A DNA stretch of 64,000 nucleotides from Leptobrachium leishanense (Eukaryota > Chordata > Amphibia > Anura > Megophryidae), in contig CM019063.1 in assembly GCA_009667805.1 (NCBI GenBank), positions 83,975,877 to 84,039,876 on the forward strand, given 5' to 3'. The position numbers and the translations under genes were made by a program. Position 1 is the stretch's first letter. Each line of letters opens with the position of its first letter. The notes beneath the pieces were generated by a model. It did no database searches. It saw only the letters and a list, made by a program, of their open reading frames with translations, and was not told the DNA's origin. Positions 1-10,865 of this stretch are shown piece after piece.

Positions 1-2015
1 GAACCTTCCCAAAATCCTGGCAAACCTATGCATGGGGGGCATGGGTGTACTCAGGAGACCTTGCAGAAAACAACCTGGAGAGTTTTCATGCAGTAACAAA
101 CAACAGTGTCTCCTAAATCACAGTCCAAAACTACTGTGGGCGTAAAAATCTGAAAATTGAAAAATTACACCACACACCTTCTCAAATGTTTTGGGCTAAA
201 ACCGTTGCATCCATGGCATCAAAGCACTCCATATGCAATACCTTGGGGTGTCAACATAACAAACATAAACAATTTTCTGGCAATAATTCAAACTGGGGTA
301 TGCGGTAGACCCAAAACCAAAGATAGGCCTAGCTGAAGAAATAATCTCAATTTCAACTCCAATGACAAAGTCATAAAAATTGTATTTGAACCTTCGCAAA
401 ATCCTAACAAACCTATGCATGGGGGGCATGGGTGTACTCAGGAGACCTTGCAGAAAACAACCTGGAGAGTTTTCATGCAGTAACAAACAACAGTGTCTCC
501 TAAATCACAGTCCAAAACTGATGTGGGTGTGAAAATGAAAAATGACCACCAAACTGTATCCAATTTGTTTGGAGCAAACGGATGCATCCATAGCATAAAA
601 ACACTCCATTTACAATACTTTGGGGTGTTAGCTTACCAAATATATGCACGTTCATAAAACTGGGGTATGTAAAAAGGCCCCTAAAAAGAAGATAAGCAAA
701 GAAGATACTGTTTGTCAAATTAGAAAATTGACAAGCACATGTCAAAGATTGGCGTAGCACCCCAAAAACAACAGAACAAATCTATATATGGGTGGTATCA
801 ATTTACTCAGAAGATGTTGCTGAACATATTTTGGGGTGTTTTTTGGCAGTAACCCATAACTGGATTTGACAATTCATGCCTAAAGTACAATGTGTGTGAA
901 AAAATAACACAAAAAGTGACTACCTGAAAGTTTGACATAGAGCTAGTGCATGGAAAGTGTTAAAATACAACTCTTTGAAGCACCCCAGGGTGTGCCCTTT
1001 CTAAAAATATATGGTTTGATGGGGGTAAATTACTTTGGCCGGCTTCAAAAATGTCCCAAATAGGACATGGGTGCATGATGACGAAATGTGAAAATTCCAA
1101 GTTGGAAAACTGAAATGCGCACCCCCCAAATAAGGCCTATTAGCCCCCAAATGACCTAACATACCTATACATGGGTGGTATCAATTTACTCAGAAGATGT
1201 TGCTGAACATATTTTGGGGTGTTTTTTGGCAGTAACCCATAACTGGATTTGACAATTCATGCCTAAAGTACAATGTGTGTGAAAAAATAACACAAAAAGT
1301 GACTACCTGAAAGTTTGACATAGAGCTAGTGCATGGAAAGTGTTAAAATACAACTCTTTGAAGCACCCCAGGGTGTGCCCTTTCTAAAAATATATGGTTT
1401 GATGGGGGTAAATTACTTTGGCCGGCTTCAAAAATGTCCCAAATAGGACATGGGTGCATGATGACGAAATGTGAAAATTCCAAGTTGGAAAACTGAAATG
1501 CGCACCCCCCAAATAAGGCCTATTAGCCCCCAAATGACCCGACATACCTATACATGGGTGGTATCAATTTACTCAGAAGATGTTGCTGAACATATTTTGG
1601 GGTGTTTTTTGGCAGTAACCCATAACTGGATTTGACAATTCATGCCTAAAGTACAATGTGTGTGAAAAAATAACACAAAAAGTGACTACCTGAAAGTTTG
1701 ACATAGAGCTAGTGCATGGAAAGTGTTAAAATACAACTCTTTGAAGCACCCCAGGGTGTGCCCTTTCTAAAAATATATGGTTTGATGGGGGTAAATTACT
1801 TTGGCCGGCTTCAAAAATGTCCCAAATAGGACATGGGTGCATGATGACGAAATGTGAAAATTCCAAGTTGGAAAACTGAAATGTGCACCCCCCAAATAAG
1901 GCCTTTTAGCCCCCAAATGACCCGACATACCTATACTTGGGTGGTATCAATTTACTCAGAAGATGTTGCTGAACATATTTTGGGGTGCTTTTTGGCAGTA
2001 AACCTTAAAGTTCAC
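1..2015. repeat. Tandem array of ~383-387 bp monomers
   Basis: Five monomers can be phased. Units start at 1, 388, 788, 1171 and 1554, with a partial sixth from 1937. The last three steps are exactly 383 bp. Units 3-5 are nearly identical to one another; units 1 and 2 are diverged relatives of the same monomer (shared blocks around 'acctatgcatgggggg' and 'ttggggtgt'). The pattern is an array with homogenised central units and an older left edge. ORFs inside are short and non-conserved, so nothing here is called coding. The array continues off the left end of the window. Confidence 0.9.
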
Positions 2016-2679
2016 AGTACATGTATTCTTAAATTGCGTTCAAAAAAAAAAAATCACCAAATTTTTTTTTTTCCTCAAACTTTGGCATAGATTTGTGGTA
2101 AAATGGTTTGCATGGAAAGAGTCAAAATACCCCAAGTTTAATACCTTGATTTGTGTACTTTAAAAAAATATGTATATGTGGAGGGTTATTCAGGAATTAG
2201 TGACAGATATCAGTGTTACAATGTCACTAGCACTAGTTTTGAAAATAAACTCTTTGGAAATGGCAAAGTGCTACTTGCACTTATTGTTGCATAAAATAAG
2301 GAAAAAAGCGAGGAATATGTAAACATTGGGTATTGCTAAACTCAGGACTAAATTTAGAAACTACCAAGGAATTAATTTTTTTTGACGGTTGTTGATACAT
2401 AAGAAATTTTGGGGGTCAAAGTTCGAAAAAGTGGTGTTTTTTCAATTTTTGTGTCATATTTCACAATATTTTTTATAGTAAATTATATGAAATGATGAAA
2501 AAAATGGTATTTTTATAAAGTCCATTTAGTGACGAGAAAAACAGTGTAAAATATGTGTGGGTTACATAAACGAGTAAGAGGAAAATTTGACGTAAACACT
2601 AAGAGCGCAGAAACGTAAAAACAGCAGCGGTCACGAACGGACAGATTTGTGTAAAACCGCCCGGTCACTAAGGGGTTAA
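2016..2679. mobile_element. Tail of TTAA-bounded repeat, copy 1
   Basis: AT-rich sequence continuing from the tandem array and ending in 'cactaaggggttaa', so the boundary is a TTAA at 2676-2679. TTAA ends are the hallmark of piggyBac-type transposons. Positions ~2325-2679 are repeated with moderate divergence at ~2808-4008, which shows this is an interspersed unit and not unique intron. No transposase is visible. The family assignment is inference from the terminal TTAA only. Confidence 0.5.
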
Positions 2680-2854
2680 AAACAAAAATATTTTTTTTAT
2701 TTTTTTTGTCTGGGGGGGGTTTAGTTAAATAGGACCTAGGCTGTCATCTAAAACTAATGTGCATGAAACAGTCTGAATGAGCTCAGCACACATAGGTGAA
2801 CTGGCTCAGCAATGGGGTATTTCTATTCTCGGGACAAAATTCGGAAACTATTTA

Positions 2855-3281
2855 GGCTGGGGTCAGACCAGCGCACTTTTAACGTGCGTTCTGGCGCACA
2901 TAATGACGGCCGCACTAGCAGCAGATGATGGGCAATGACGGCCAATATACGATGTACGGCCGCACAAAAGTACGGCCGTGCAAAGCAAGTGGAATTTGAA
3001 CGCATTTTTTTGAGAACGCTGAACCGCTAGTACTGACCCACTGAGTGCGCAGCTGCGGCATAGCGGCGTGTTTGCGTGATTAGGAGATGTCAGACGCTGC
3101 TAATGTCCAGCCTACATAACGTCCAGACGCAAAAAGCGTTTTATTGACGATCCGTACAAAATCACGCCCGAAAATGCGCGTCGTCTGACTGTTTTTGTGC
3201 ATTCCGTGAAAAAATACATCAATGCGTTCGGACGCACTTTTTCACGTTCGCGGGGAAAAATGCTTTCGTCTGACCCTAGCC
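2855..3281. mobile_element. Harbinger-like MITE, 427 bp, copy 1 (inverted)
   Basis: Terminal inverted repeats GGCTGGGGTCAGAC / GTCTGACCCTAGCC, flanked by a TTA duplication (2852-2854, 3282-3284). The length is 427 bp, the same as the copies at 3571 and 53832. It lies in inverted orientation relative to those two: its first bases match their last. It is rich in CpG, unlike its AT-rich surroundings. A 3-bp TWA duplication with GG-starting TIRs is typical of PIF/Harbinger. Non-coding. Confidence 0.85.
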
Positions 3282-3570
3282 TTAGCCTGGGTCTTTTTTG
3301 GCGGTTGTAGATTTTTGGGATTAAATTACGAAAAAGTGTGTTTTTACCATTTTTTCATCATATTTCATATTTTTTAGTAAATTATAGGATATGATGGAAA
3401 TAATGGTATTTTTAGAAAGTCCATTTAATGGCGGGAAAAACGGTGTATAATATGTGTGGGTTGCATAAACGAGTAAGAGGAAAATTTGACCTATACACGA
3501 ACAGCGCAGAAACGTAAAAACAGCAGCGGTCACTAAAGGACGGATTTGTGTAAAACCGCCCGGACACTAA

Positions 3571-3997
3571 GGCTAGGGTCAGACTAACGCATTTGTCGCG
3601 TTGTCCGTGAAAAAGTGCGTTCGAACGAATGGACGCATTTTTTCACGGAATACGCGATAGCGGTCATACGATGCGCATTTTCGTCCGTGATTTTGTACGG
3701 ATCATCAATAAAACCCTTTTTGTGTCTGGACGTTATGTTGGCCGGACATTAGCAGCGTCTGACGTCTCCTAATCACACACACACGCCGCTATGCGGACGC
3801 AGCGCACTCTGTACGTCAGTAGTAGCGGTTTGACGTTCTAGAAAAAATGCGTTCGTTTGCCACTTGCGTTGCGCGGACGAACTTTCGTGCGGCCGTTCTT
3901 CGTATGTTACCCAGCATTGGACGTCATTTGCTGCTAGCACGGCCGTGATTTCGTGCGGTTAAACGCACATTAAAAATGCTTTCGTCTGACCTTAGCC
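3571..3997. mobile_element. Harbinger-like MITE, 427 bp, copy 2
   Basis: TIRs GGCTAGGGTCAGAC / GTCTGACCTTAGCC with a TAA duplication at 3568-3570 and 3998-4000. It has inserted inside 'cactaa|ggggttaa', the terminus of the TTAA-bounded repeat, and copy 1 of that tail (2660-2679) shows the intact site. Its length equals that of MITE copies 1 and 3. Confidence 0.87.
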
Positions 3998-4008
3998 TAA
4001 GGGGTTAA

Positions 4009-4269
4009 ATAAGCATTGACCTCGTCCATGATGACTCCGATGACCTTTGCAGAGAGGTTAGGACCGTCCAATGCCAACCTCATCCGCATCTCTTTTTGAA
4101 GCTTCATCTCTTCTACGGTGGCTTGGGACAAGGCTGACCTGGCGCAGTCGTCCTCCATTAGGGCAGCAATGAGGGCAGCTTTTGGTTTGCTGCTTGTTGC
4201 CAGTCCCCATCGCCGAACCTCTGCCAATTCTTTACGTGTTATCCGTTTCAGGCGCAGGTAGACGTTCAC
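4009..4269 (-). pseudogene. Gag-like fragment (SAP-like N-terminal motif)
   Basis: A minus-strand frame of about 85 residues with the pattern RLKRITRKELAEV followed by a basic, Leu/Ala-rich helix. This resembles the SAP-like start of some vertebrate Ty3/gypsy gag proteins. There is no in-frame ATG at the start (GTG only), no capsid homology region or zinc knuckle follows, and the frame stops at the MITE junction. It is therefore a truncated remnant at best. The alternative is chance similarity to a short helical motif. Confidence 0.35.
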
Positions 4270-4799
4270 CGTTCAGCATTTCAGGTGCCCATAAGTTCCC
4301 TCCAGCTGGAAAGGGCAATCCTACAGCGCTGCCTACAGTGTTACGGATCCTGGTACCCCAGGCACCCCTTTCCGCTGAACCCAGGAGGTATTCGTACCCC
4401 CCCCACAGAATAGCCGACACATGGACTGTGAGAGGAGTCCTTGCAGATTGAACAGCAAACGGAGAATGCCTTTAATCAGAGCTTTTTCAGTTACAGACAT
4501 TCAAACGTAAAAAACACACACCCCTGCCTTGCTTTACACCATATCCCCCCAAAAACCTCCCTCTCCCCACAAACAAAAACACACCCTGGTCTTCTAACAA
4601 AGCAAACTGATACAGCCAGACTTGGGGGAGGGAGTGAAAGCATGGCAAATGGTTACAGCTTACAGATGGGGAAAAACACAGTATTTCACACAACACTAAA
4701 TACAGAACAATTAAATATAAATGCAAATAAACATTGGGGCGGCCGTTCTGATACAACATTTAAAAGTAATGTTCTAATAAACAAGAAAAATGAATGTTA
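4270..4799. other. Possible degraded LTR or flank; no gene
   Basis: Read on the minus strand, this stretch leads into the gag-like fragment and contains a run of eight Gs, short ORFs and a pyrimidine-rich segment. It could be an LTR plus leader, but no second LTR exists in the window to define its ends. The ORFs here (up to 125 codons) show no recognisable domain. Confidence 0.25.
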
Positions 4800-5050
4800 C
4801 AGGAACTCACAAAAGTGAGTACACCCCTTACATTTTTGTAAATATTTTATCATATCTTTTCATGTGACAAGACTGAAGAAATTACACTTTGCTACAATGT
4901 AAAGTAGTGAGTGTACAGCTTGTAGAACAGTGTAAATTTGCTGTCCCCTCAAAATAACTCAACACACAGCCATTAATGTCTAAACTGCTGGCAACAAAAG
5001 TGACTACACCCCTAAGTGAAAATTTCCAAATTGGACCCCCTAGTGTAAAG
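4800..5050. mobile_element. Truncated end of Tc1 element (family of 29224-32605)
   Basis: Starting with 'aactcacaaaagtgagtac', about 240 bp match the left terminal region of the Tc1 element at 29224 block for block ('gaagaaattacactttgctac', 'ccctcaaaataactcaacac', 'acacccctaagtgaaaat'). Homology stops before the transposase, so only a terminal fragment remains. Confidence 0.8.
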
Positions 5051-5544
5051 TCCAAAGAATAAAATTAAGAGCACCAGTGCATATATCATTTGTTGTTTAA
5101 CGTGTTAAATCCATTTGTTCAGTCAGTGCTAACTTGCAGTAATCCCCAATGCAACGTGAATTATATTATAAATCACTTGGCATTACACAGTCATTCTAGA
5201 GCGGAATTATTGGAAGCAACGACCAGAAGATAGACTCGTACACTGTGATTACTGGGCTTGTTCTCAATCTATGTGATATTTTAAAATATCATTTCTGATG
5301 TCTTGGGATCCTACACATTTTTTGTTTATCAAAGTACTGTAACTGGTGTTTTTTTTCTGCTGAACAGAATCTCTTCTGGGTTCGATATACTGCAGGGGAC
5401 TTTAGAAATGAGTGATCAGGCAACCAAAATAAAAACTAAGAAAACAGACTTTAGTGGACTTAAAAATGCCAAAAACCTTTTTAAGGTAGAACGTAATTAT
5501 TTCTCTGTGCATGCTACATTGCATGGACAGAATGTGTGATCATA
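5051..5544. other. Intronic sequence, no gene recognised
   Basis: AT-rich sequence between Tc1 pieces. One segment (about 5370-5485) has a polypyrimidine tract plus AG before an open stretch and an AAG|GTAGA donor-like end, but its translation matches nothing I know and does not resemble MSH3. It is treated as intron. Confidence 0.4.
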
Positions 5545-5918
5545 CAGTTGTGTTCAAAATTATTCAACACCCAATGCTGTAAAGGGTTTTAGGGAATTTA
5601 GTGTACATTTGTAATTGTATTCAGAATGAAATCCTACAAGGACTTTTTAAAGAACCATATGCAACTAAAATGACATCAATTGGTTTTGTAATACAGTAGT
5701 AAATGTTTCTTTTGTGAATTCTTCATTGACACAATTATTCAACCCCTTAAAGACTAGCACTCTGAAGAACAGAGGTTCATTCAAGTGTTTTCAATCAGGT
5801 ATTGAAAACACCTGTGGATGTCACGGAGTAGCAATAAAGCATAATAAGCACCAATTAGGCAGCTTTAAAATGACTGTTACTCAGCTCCTTCTAGACATTT
5901 ATTGGTGTGGTTACAAAC

Positions 5919-6941
<1,023 letters not shown>

Positions 6942-7029
6942 GATTGAATGTCTCTTGGGGGTTGAATAAAACTGATAATGATGTGAGCACAGAAAAGACA
7001 TTTGTGGTTATTTCATTATAAATGTTATG

Positions 7030-7050
7030 TTATTATTATTATTATTATTC
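7030..7050. repeat. (ATT)n microsatellite, LINE 3' tail
   Basis: About seven ATT units at the junction between Tc1 sequence and the LINE 3' end. It probably forms the LINE tail. Confidence 0.8.
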
Positions 7051-10029
7051 TTTATTTATAAAGCGCCAGCATATTCCGCAGCGCTGTACAATAGGCACAG
7101 TATAGACAGGGTTACAATACATTGAACAACATTTGACAAACAGTACAGGAGGAGATGAGGCCCTATTCCCGTAGGAACTAACAATCTGGGAGGGTTGGGG
7201 TTGGAAACAGGAGGAGAGGACTGTAAGGTGAGAGTGATTGATGGTTGCGTCAGTGAGTTGGGTGGTAGGCTTCCCTAAATAGGAATGTTTTAAGGGAGCG
7301 TTTGAAGGAAGAGAAGTTAGGGGAAAGTCTGACAGTACGAGGGAGAGCGTTCCAGAGAGTGAGGGCTGCGCATGAGAAATCCTGCAGTATATCATGGGAA
7401 GAGGTGATGCGGGGAGAAGCTAGGCGCAGGTCACTGTTTGACCTTAGGGAGCGGGCTGGGGTGTATTTGGTGATTAGTGAGGACAGGTAGTGGGGAGCTG
7501 AGTTAGTGAGGGTTTTGTAGGTAAGGATAAGGATTTTGAACTTAATTCTGCAGTGGATGGGGAGCCAGTGAAGGGACTCGCAGAGGGGAGCGGCAGAGAC
7601 AGAGCGGCGGGTGAGGTGAATTAGCCTGGCGGAGGCGTTCAGGATGGATTGTAGGGGGGAGAGGCGGGACAGAGGGAGGCCAGATAAGAGATTATTGCAA
7701 TAGTCGAGTCGGGAGATTACCAGGGCGTGTATGAGTTGTTTTGTGGTGACAGCGGTAAGCAATGGCCGAATTCTGGAAATATTACGCAGTTGGTATCGGC
7801 AGGAGGAGGAAAGAGACTTGATGTGGGGGATGAAGGAAAGAGCAGAGTCAAGTGTAACTCCAAGACAGCGAACTTGGTTTGATGGGGAGATGGTGATACC
7901 CTCCACCGTGATAGAGAAGTCAGGAGGTGGGGAGGCATTGGAGGGAGGAATAAGTAGGAGTTCAGTCTTTGACATGTTGATCTTTAGGTGGTGGGAGGCC
8001 ATCCAGGAGGAGATGCCAGATAAACAGTCACTGACTTTTGAGAGGACAGGGGGAGAGAGATCAGGGGTAGAGAGGTAGATCTGAGTGTCATCAGCGTAGA
8101 GGTGGTAATTAAAGCCAAAGCTGTTGATGATTTTGCCCAGGGAGTAGGTGTAGATGGAAAAGAGCAGAGGACCAAGGACAGAGCCTTGAGGTACACCAAG
8201 AGATAGAGGCAATGAAGAGGAGGAGTTACCAGCAAAGGACACACAGAAGGACCTGTTGGATAAATAGGAGTCAACCCAAGCAAGTGCAGTGTCACCGAGA
8301 CCCAGAGAGTTGAGGGTCTGTAGAAGGAGGGGGTGGTCAACAGTGTCAAAAGCAGCCGAGAGGTCAAGCAGGATGAGAATAGAATAGTGGCCGTGTTTTT
8401 TAGCAGTTAGGAGGTCGTTGGTGACTTTGGTGAGGGCAGTTTCAGTTGAGTGTAGGGGACGGAAGCCAGATTGCAGGGGGTCAAGTAGAGAATTGGAGGA
8501 CAGGAAGAGGGAGAGGCGGTTGAAGACTATTTTTGCTAAGAGCTTAGAGGTAACGGGAAGCAGGGATACAGGGCGGTAGTTGGATGGAGAGTTGGGATCG
8601 AGGGATGGTTTCTTTAGTAAAGGGGTAACTAGCGCGTCTTTGAAGGCGGATGGAAAGGAGCCAGTGGAGAGAGATAGGTTGAAGATGTGTGTGAGAGCAG
8701 GGGTGAGGGAGGAGGAGAGGGGAGGAATTAGATGTGAGGGAATGGGGTCGAGCGGGCACGTGGTGAGATGTGAGGAGGACAATAAGGAATTGACTTCCTC
8801 CTCAGTGGCTGGGAGGAAGCGGCAGAGGGTGGCAGAGGGGGGCACCTGTGGGAGTGGAGGTGGCAGATAACTATCTTGTGTTGGGATGTTGCTTCTGATA
8901 GTTATAGATTTACTGAGGAAGTAGTCTGCCAGGTCTTGAGCGCTGAAGGCAGCTGTGGGGGGAGGTGCAGGTTGGTAGAGGAGGGTGTTGAAGGTGGACC
9001 AGAGCCGTTTAGGGTTGGAGGACAGCGTAGATATAAGAGATGAGAAGGATTGTTTGGCCAAGTGGAGGGCAGAGGTGTATGACCGGAGAATAAACTTGAA
9101 GTGAACAAAATCAGCTTCAGAGCGGGATTTCCTCCAGGCACGCTCTGCAGTGCGGGAGCATCTTTGCAGGTAGCGAGTCTGGAGGATGTGCCAGGGCTGA
9201 AGCTGGCGGCGTGGGGCCTTACAGAGTCGAAGAGGAGCAAGAGTGTCTAGAGCAGAGATAAGAGTAGTGTTGTAGTGATTAGCGGCAGCATCAGGGCAGG
9301 TGAACGATGAGGTGTGAGGGAGGTGGTGAAGTAGGTTGGAGAATTGATGGGGGTCCACAGCATGTAGATTTCTGCGAGTGTGTGTGCGGGGTGGGGGAGC
9401 AGGGTGTTTAGGAAGTCCAGATAGGTTGAAAGAGAGAAGGTGGTGGTCAGAGATGGGGAAAGGGCGACAGTTGAACTCAGAAATGGAGCAGAGGTTGGAA
9501 AAGACAAGGTCAATAGCGTGACCATCGCGGTGGGTAGGGAGGAGGGAGGATTGTGTGAGTCCAAGGGAGGACGTGAGTGAAAGAAGTTTGGAGGCAGCAG
9601 GGGCGGAAGGATCATCAATGGGAATGTTGATGTCCCTGAAAATTAGGCATGGAAGATTAGAAGACAGGAAGTGAGAAAGCCAGGTAGCAAAGTGGTCAAA
9701 GAACTGGGAGGTTGGTCCCGGTGGGCGGTAGATGACTGCCACCCTGAGGGCCAGAGGAGAGAACAGGCGGATGCAGTGTGTCTCGAAGGAGGAGAAGGAG
9801 AGGGATGGGGGTGGAGGGAGATGCTGGTAGGTGCAGTTGGAAGAGAGCAGGATTCCGACCCCGCCACCATTTCTCTCACCCGGTCTGGGGGTATGGCTCA
9901 AGTGTAGACCGCCATGTGAGAGAGCAGCAACGGAGGCCGTGTCAGAGGGAGTTAGCCAGGTTTCAGTTAAAGCTAGGAGGTTGAAGGAGTTTGAAAGGAA
10001 GAGGTCATGGATGGCTGTGAGTTTGTTAG
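7031..10029 (-). mobile_element. 5'-truncated L2/CR1-like LINE inside the Tc1
   Basis: Inserted at a site that is uninterrupted in the Tc1 sister copy (51320-51345). The 3' end on the minus strand is an ATT microsatellite preceded by 'cgctttataaataaag', typical of L2-type 3' tails that end in short repeats instead of poly(A). The 5' end falls inside the endonuclease domain, so the copy is 5'-truncated. No long target-site duplication is obvious. Confidence 0.88.
7250..10029 (-). pseudogene. LINE ORF2: endonuclease (partial) and reverse transcriptase
   Basis: A continuous minus-strand frame of about 925 codons. It contains the apurinic-type endonuclease from the ALTETWL (Glu) motif onward, a modified FRDIN strand where GDFN is usual, and SDHH near the end of the domain. 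The reverse transcriptase follows with [35 protein letters not shown] and the catalytic YADDTQIYL. The C-terminal region ends about 190 bp before the ATT tail. The reading frame is undamaged, but the 5' truncation removes the native start and the first endonuclease strand. The frame continues upstream into antisense Tc1 sequence (to 10150), giving an accidental fused ORF. Clade is L2/CR1/Rex1-like; I cannot separate these by eye. Confidence 0.9.
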
Positions 10030-10254
10030 ATTTGTCTGACCTACACGTGCCTCTTTGATTTAATTGTAAGCAAGATGACTGAATGATCAAAATCAATGTC
10101 AAACTGGCCAAAACACTCAATTTCAGTGGGGGTTGAATAATTTTGAACACAACTGTATATACTGTATATATTTATGTAACAGGAGTCCGGTGTATAACTA
10201 TAGTAAAAGATCAATTCCTTGCTTTGGGACCGCTGTCAGCCGTCAATAAATACC

Positions 10255-10379
10255 AATCCAAATAGAAATTGCACGCCGGAGACTTGTATCAATACAGGAT
10301 ACATTTATTGTTCTCTCTTGGAACAATTTATCCTGTATTGATACAAGTCTCCAGTGCGCACTTTCTATTTTGGATTTGT
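10255..10379. repeat. Foldback MITE-like hairpin
   Basis: Arms 'gagacttgtatcaatacagg' and its reverse complement (about 10281 and 10333) lie within longer imperfect arms beginning 'caatccaaatag' and ending 'ctattttggatttg'. The spacer is about 20 bp. The palindrome suggests a small foldback element; no clear target-site duplication was identified. Confidence 0.75.
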
Positions 10380-10405
10380 GTATATATATATATATATACA
10401 CACAT

Positions 10406-10560
10406 TTAAATTGTGGTGGAGGACAAAAAAGTGAGATTAAAAGCCTCCACACTGCAAATAATAAAGTTTATAGTTGCAGAAGTACATTTACCCACCCTAG
10501 TAATTCAGAGAACTGCTTACAGAGCTCATGTGCTACATTCCCCAAATGCAGCAAAGAACT
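10406..10560 (+). repeat. Interspersed repeat X, copy 1
   Basis: Core 'aaaaaagtgagattaaaagc' followed by 'acagagctcatgtgctacat'. Related copies lie at 17640-17745 and 32640-32805, all in the same orientation. No coding potential; family unknown. Confidence 0.7.
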
Positions 10561-10655
10561 CTAGGTAGGACATGCATATGAAGTCCACAGATTCTCACTT
10601 TTTTGCATCTAGGATTTGTAATAACACAAAACCCTCCTTGCCAGTGCAGTGCCAT

Positions 10656-10670
10656 ACTAGATTACTTTTT
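10656..10670. repeat. L1-A target-site duplication, 3' side
   Basis: ACTAGATTACTTTTT, repeated exactly at 17492-17506. It directly abuts the poly(T) that is the minus-strand element's poly(A) tail. Confidence 0.95.
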
Positions 10671-10865
10671 TTTTTTTTTTTTTAAACATATTTTTATTCA
10701 TCTTGGTTCAACATACATCAAAAACAGATAAATAGACGTCTCAGTAAACATCAGTATCAAATATTCAACTAATACATAGACATGGCATCCAGTGTCCGAA
10801 TAATTACTGTGCAACTCCCTTTAAAACCCATGAGATCCACATGGAGGTCGGTTAAGTGCGGGCAT

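Larger units (their letters stand above)
2808..4008. mobile_element. Tail of TTAA-bounded repeat, copy 2, split by two MITEs
   Basis: Second copy of the 2325-2679 tail, with the same order of blocks ('cataaacgagtaagaggaaa', 'cagcagcggtcac', 'gtaaaaccgcccgg') and the same terminal TTAA at 4005-4008. It is interrupted by MITE insertions at 2855-3281 and 3571-3997. Comparison with the uninterrupted copy 1 supplies the empty-site sequence for both insertions. Confidence 0.6.
10156..10670. other. Intronic spacer with hairpin and repeat-X copy 1
   Basis: Contains a 125-bp foldback (10255-10379), a short (AT)n run and the first copy of a small repeat (10406-10560). No coding region. Confidence 0.6.

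Noticed and set aside
4441..4818. 125-codon plus-strand ORF and its 90-codon minus-strand partner
   Set aside because: Low-complexity composition in a probable LTR region; no conserved domain and no splice or promoter context.
5303..5539. Exon-like open segment after 'ttttttttctgctgaacag' with AAG|GTAGA end
   Set aside because: Translation does not fit MSH3 or any protein I recognise; the donor is weak and no partner exon is seen.
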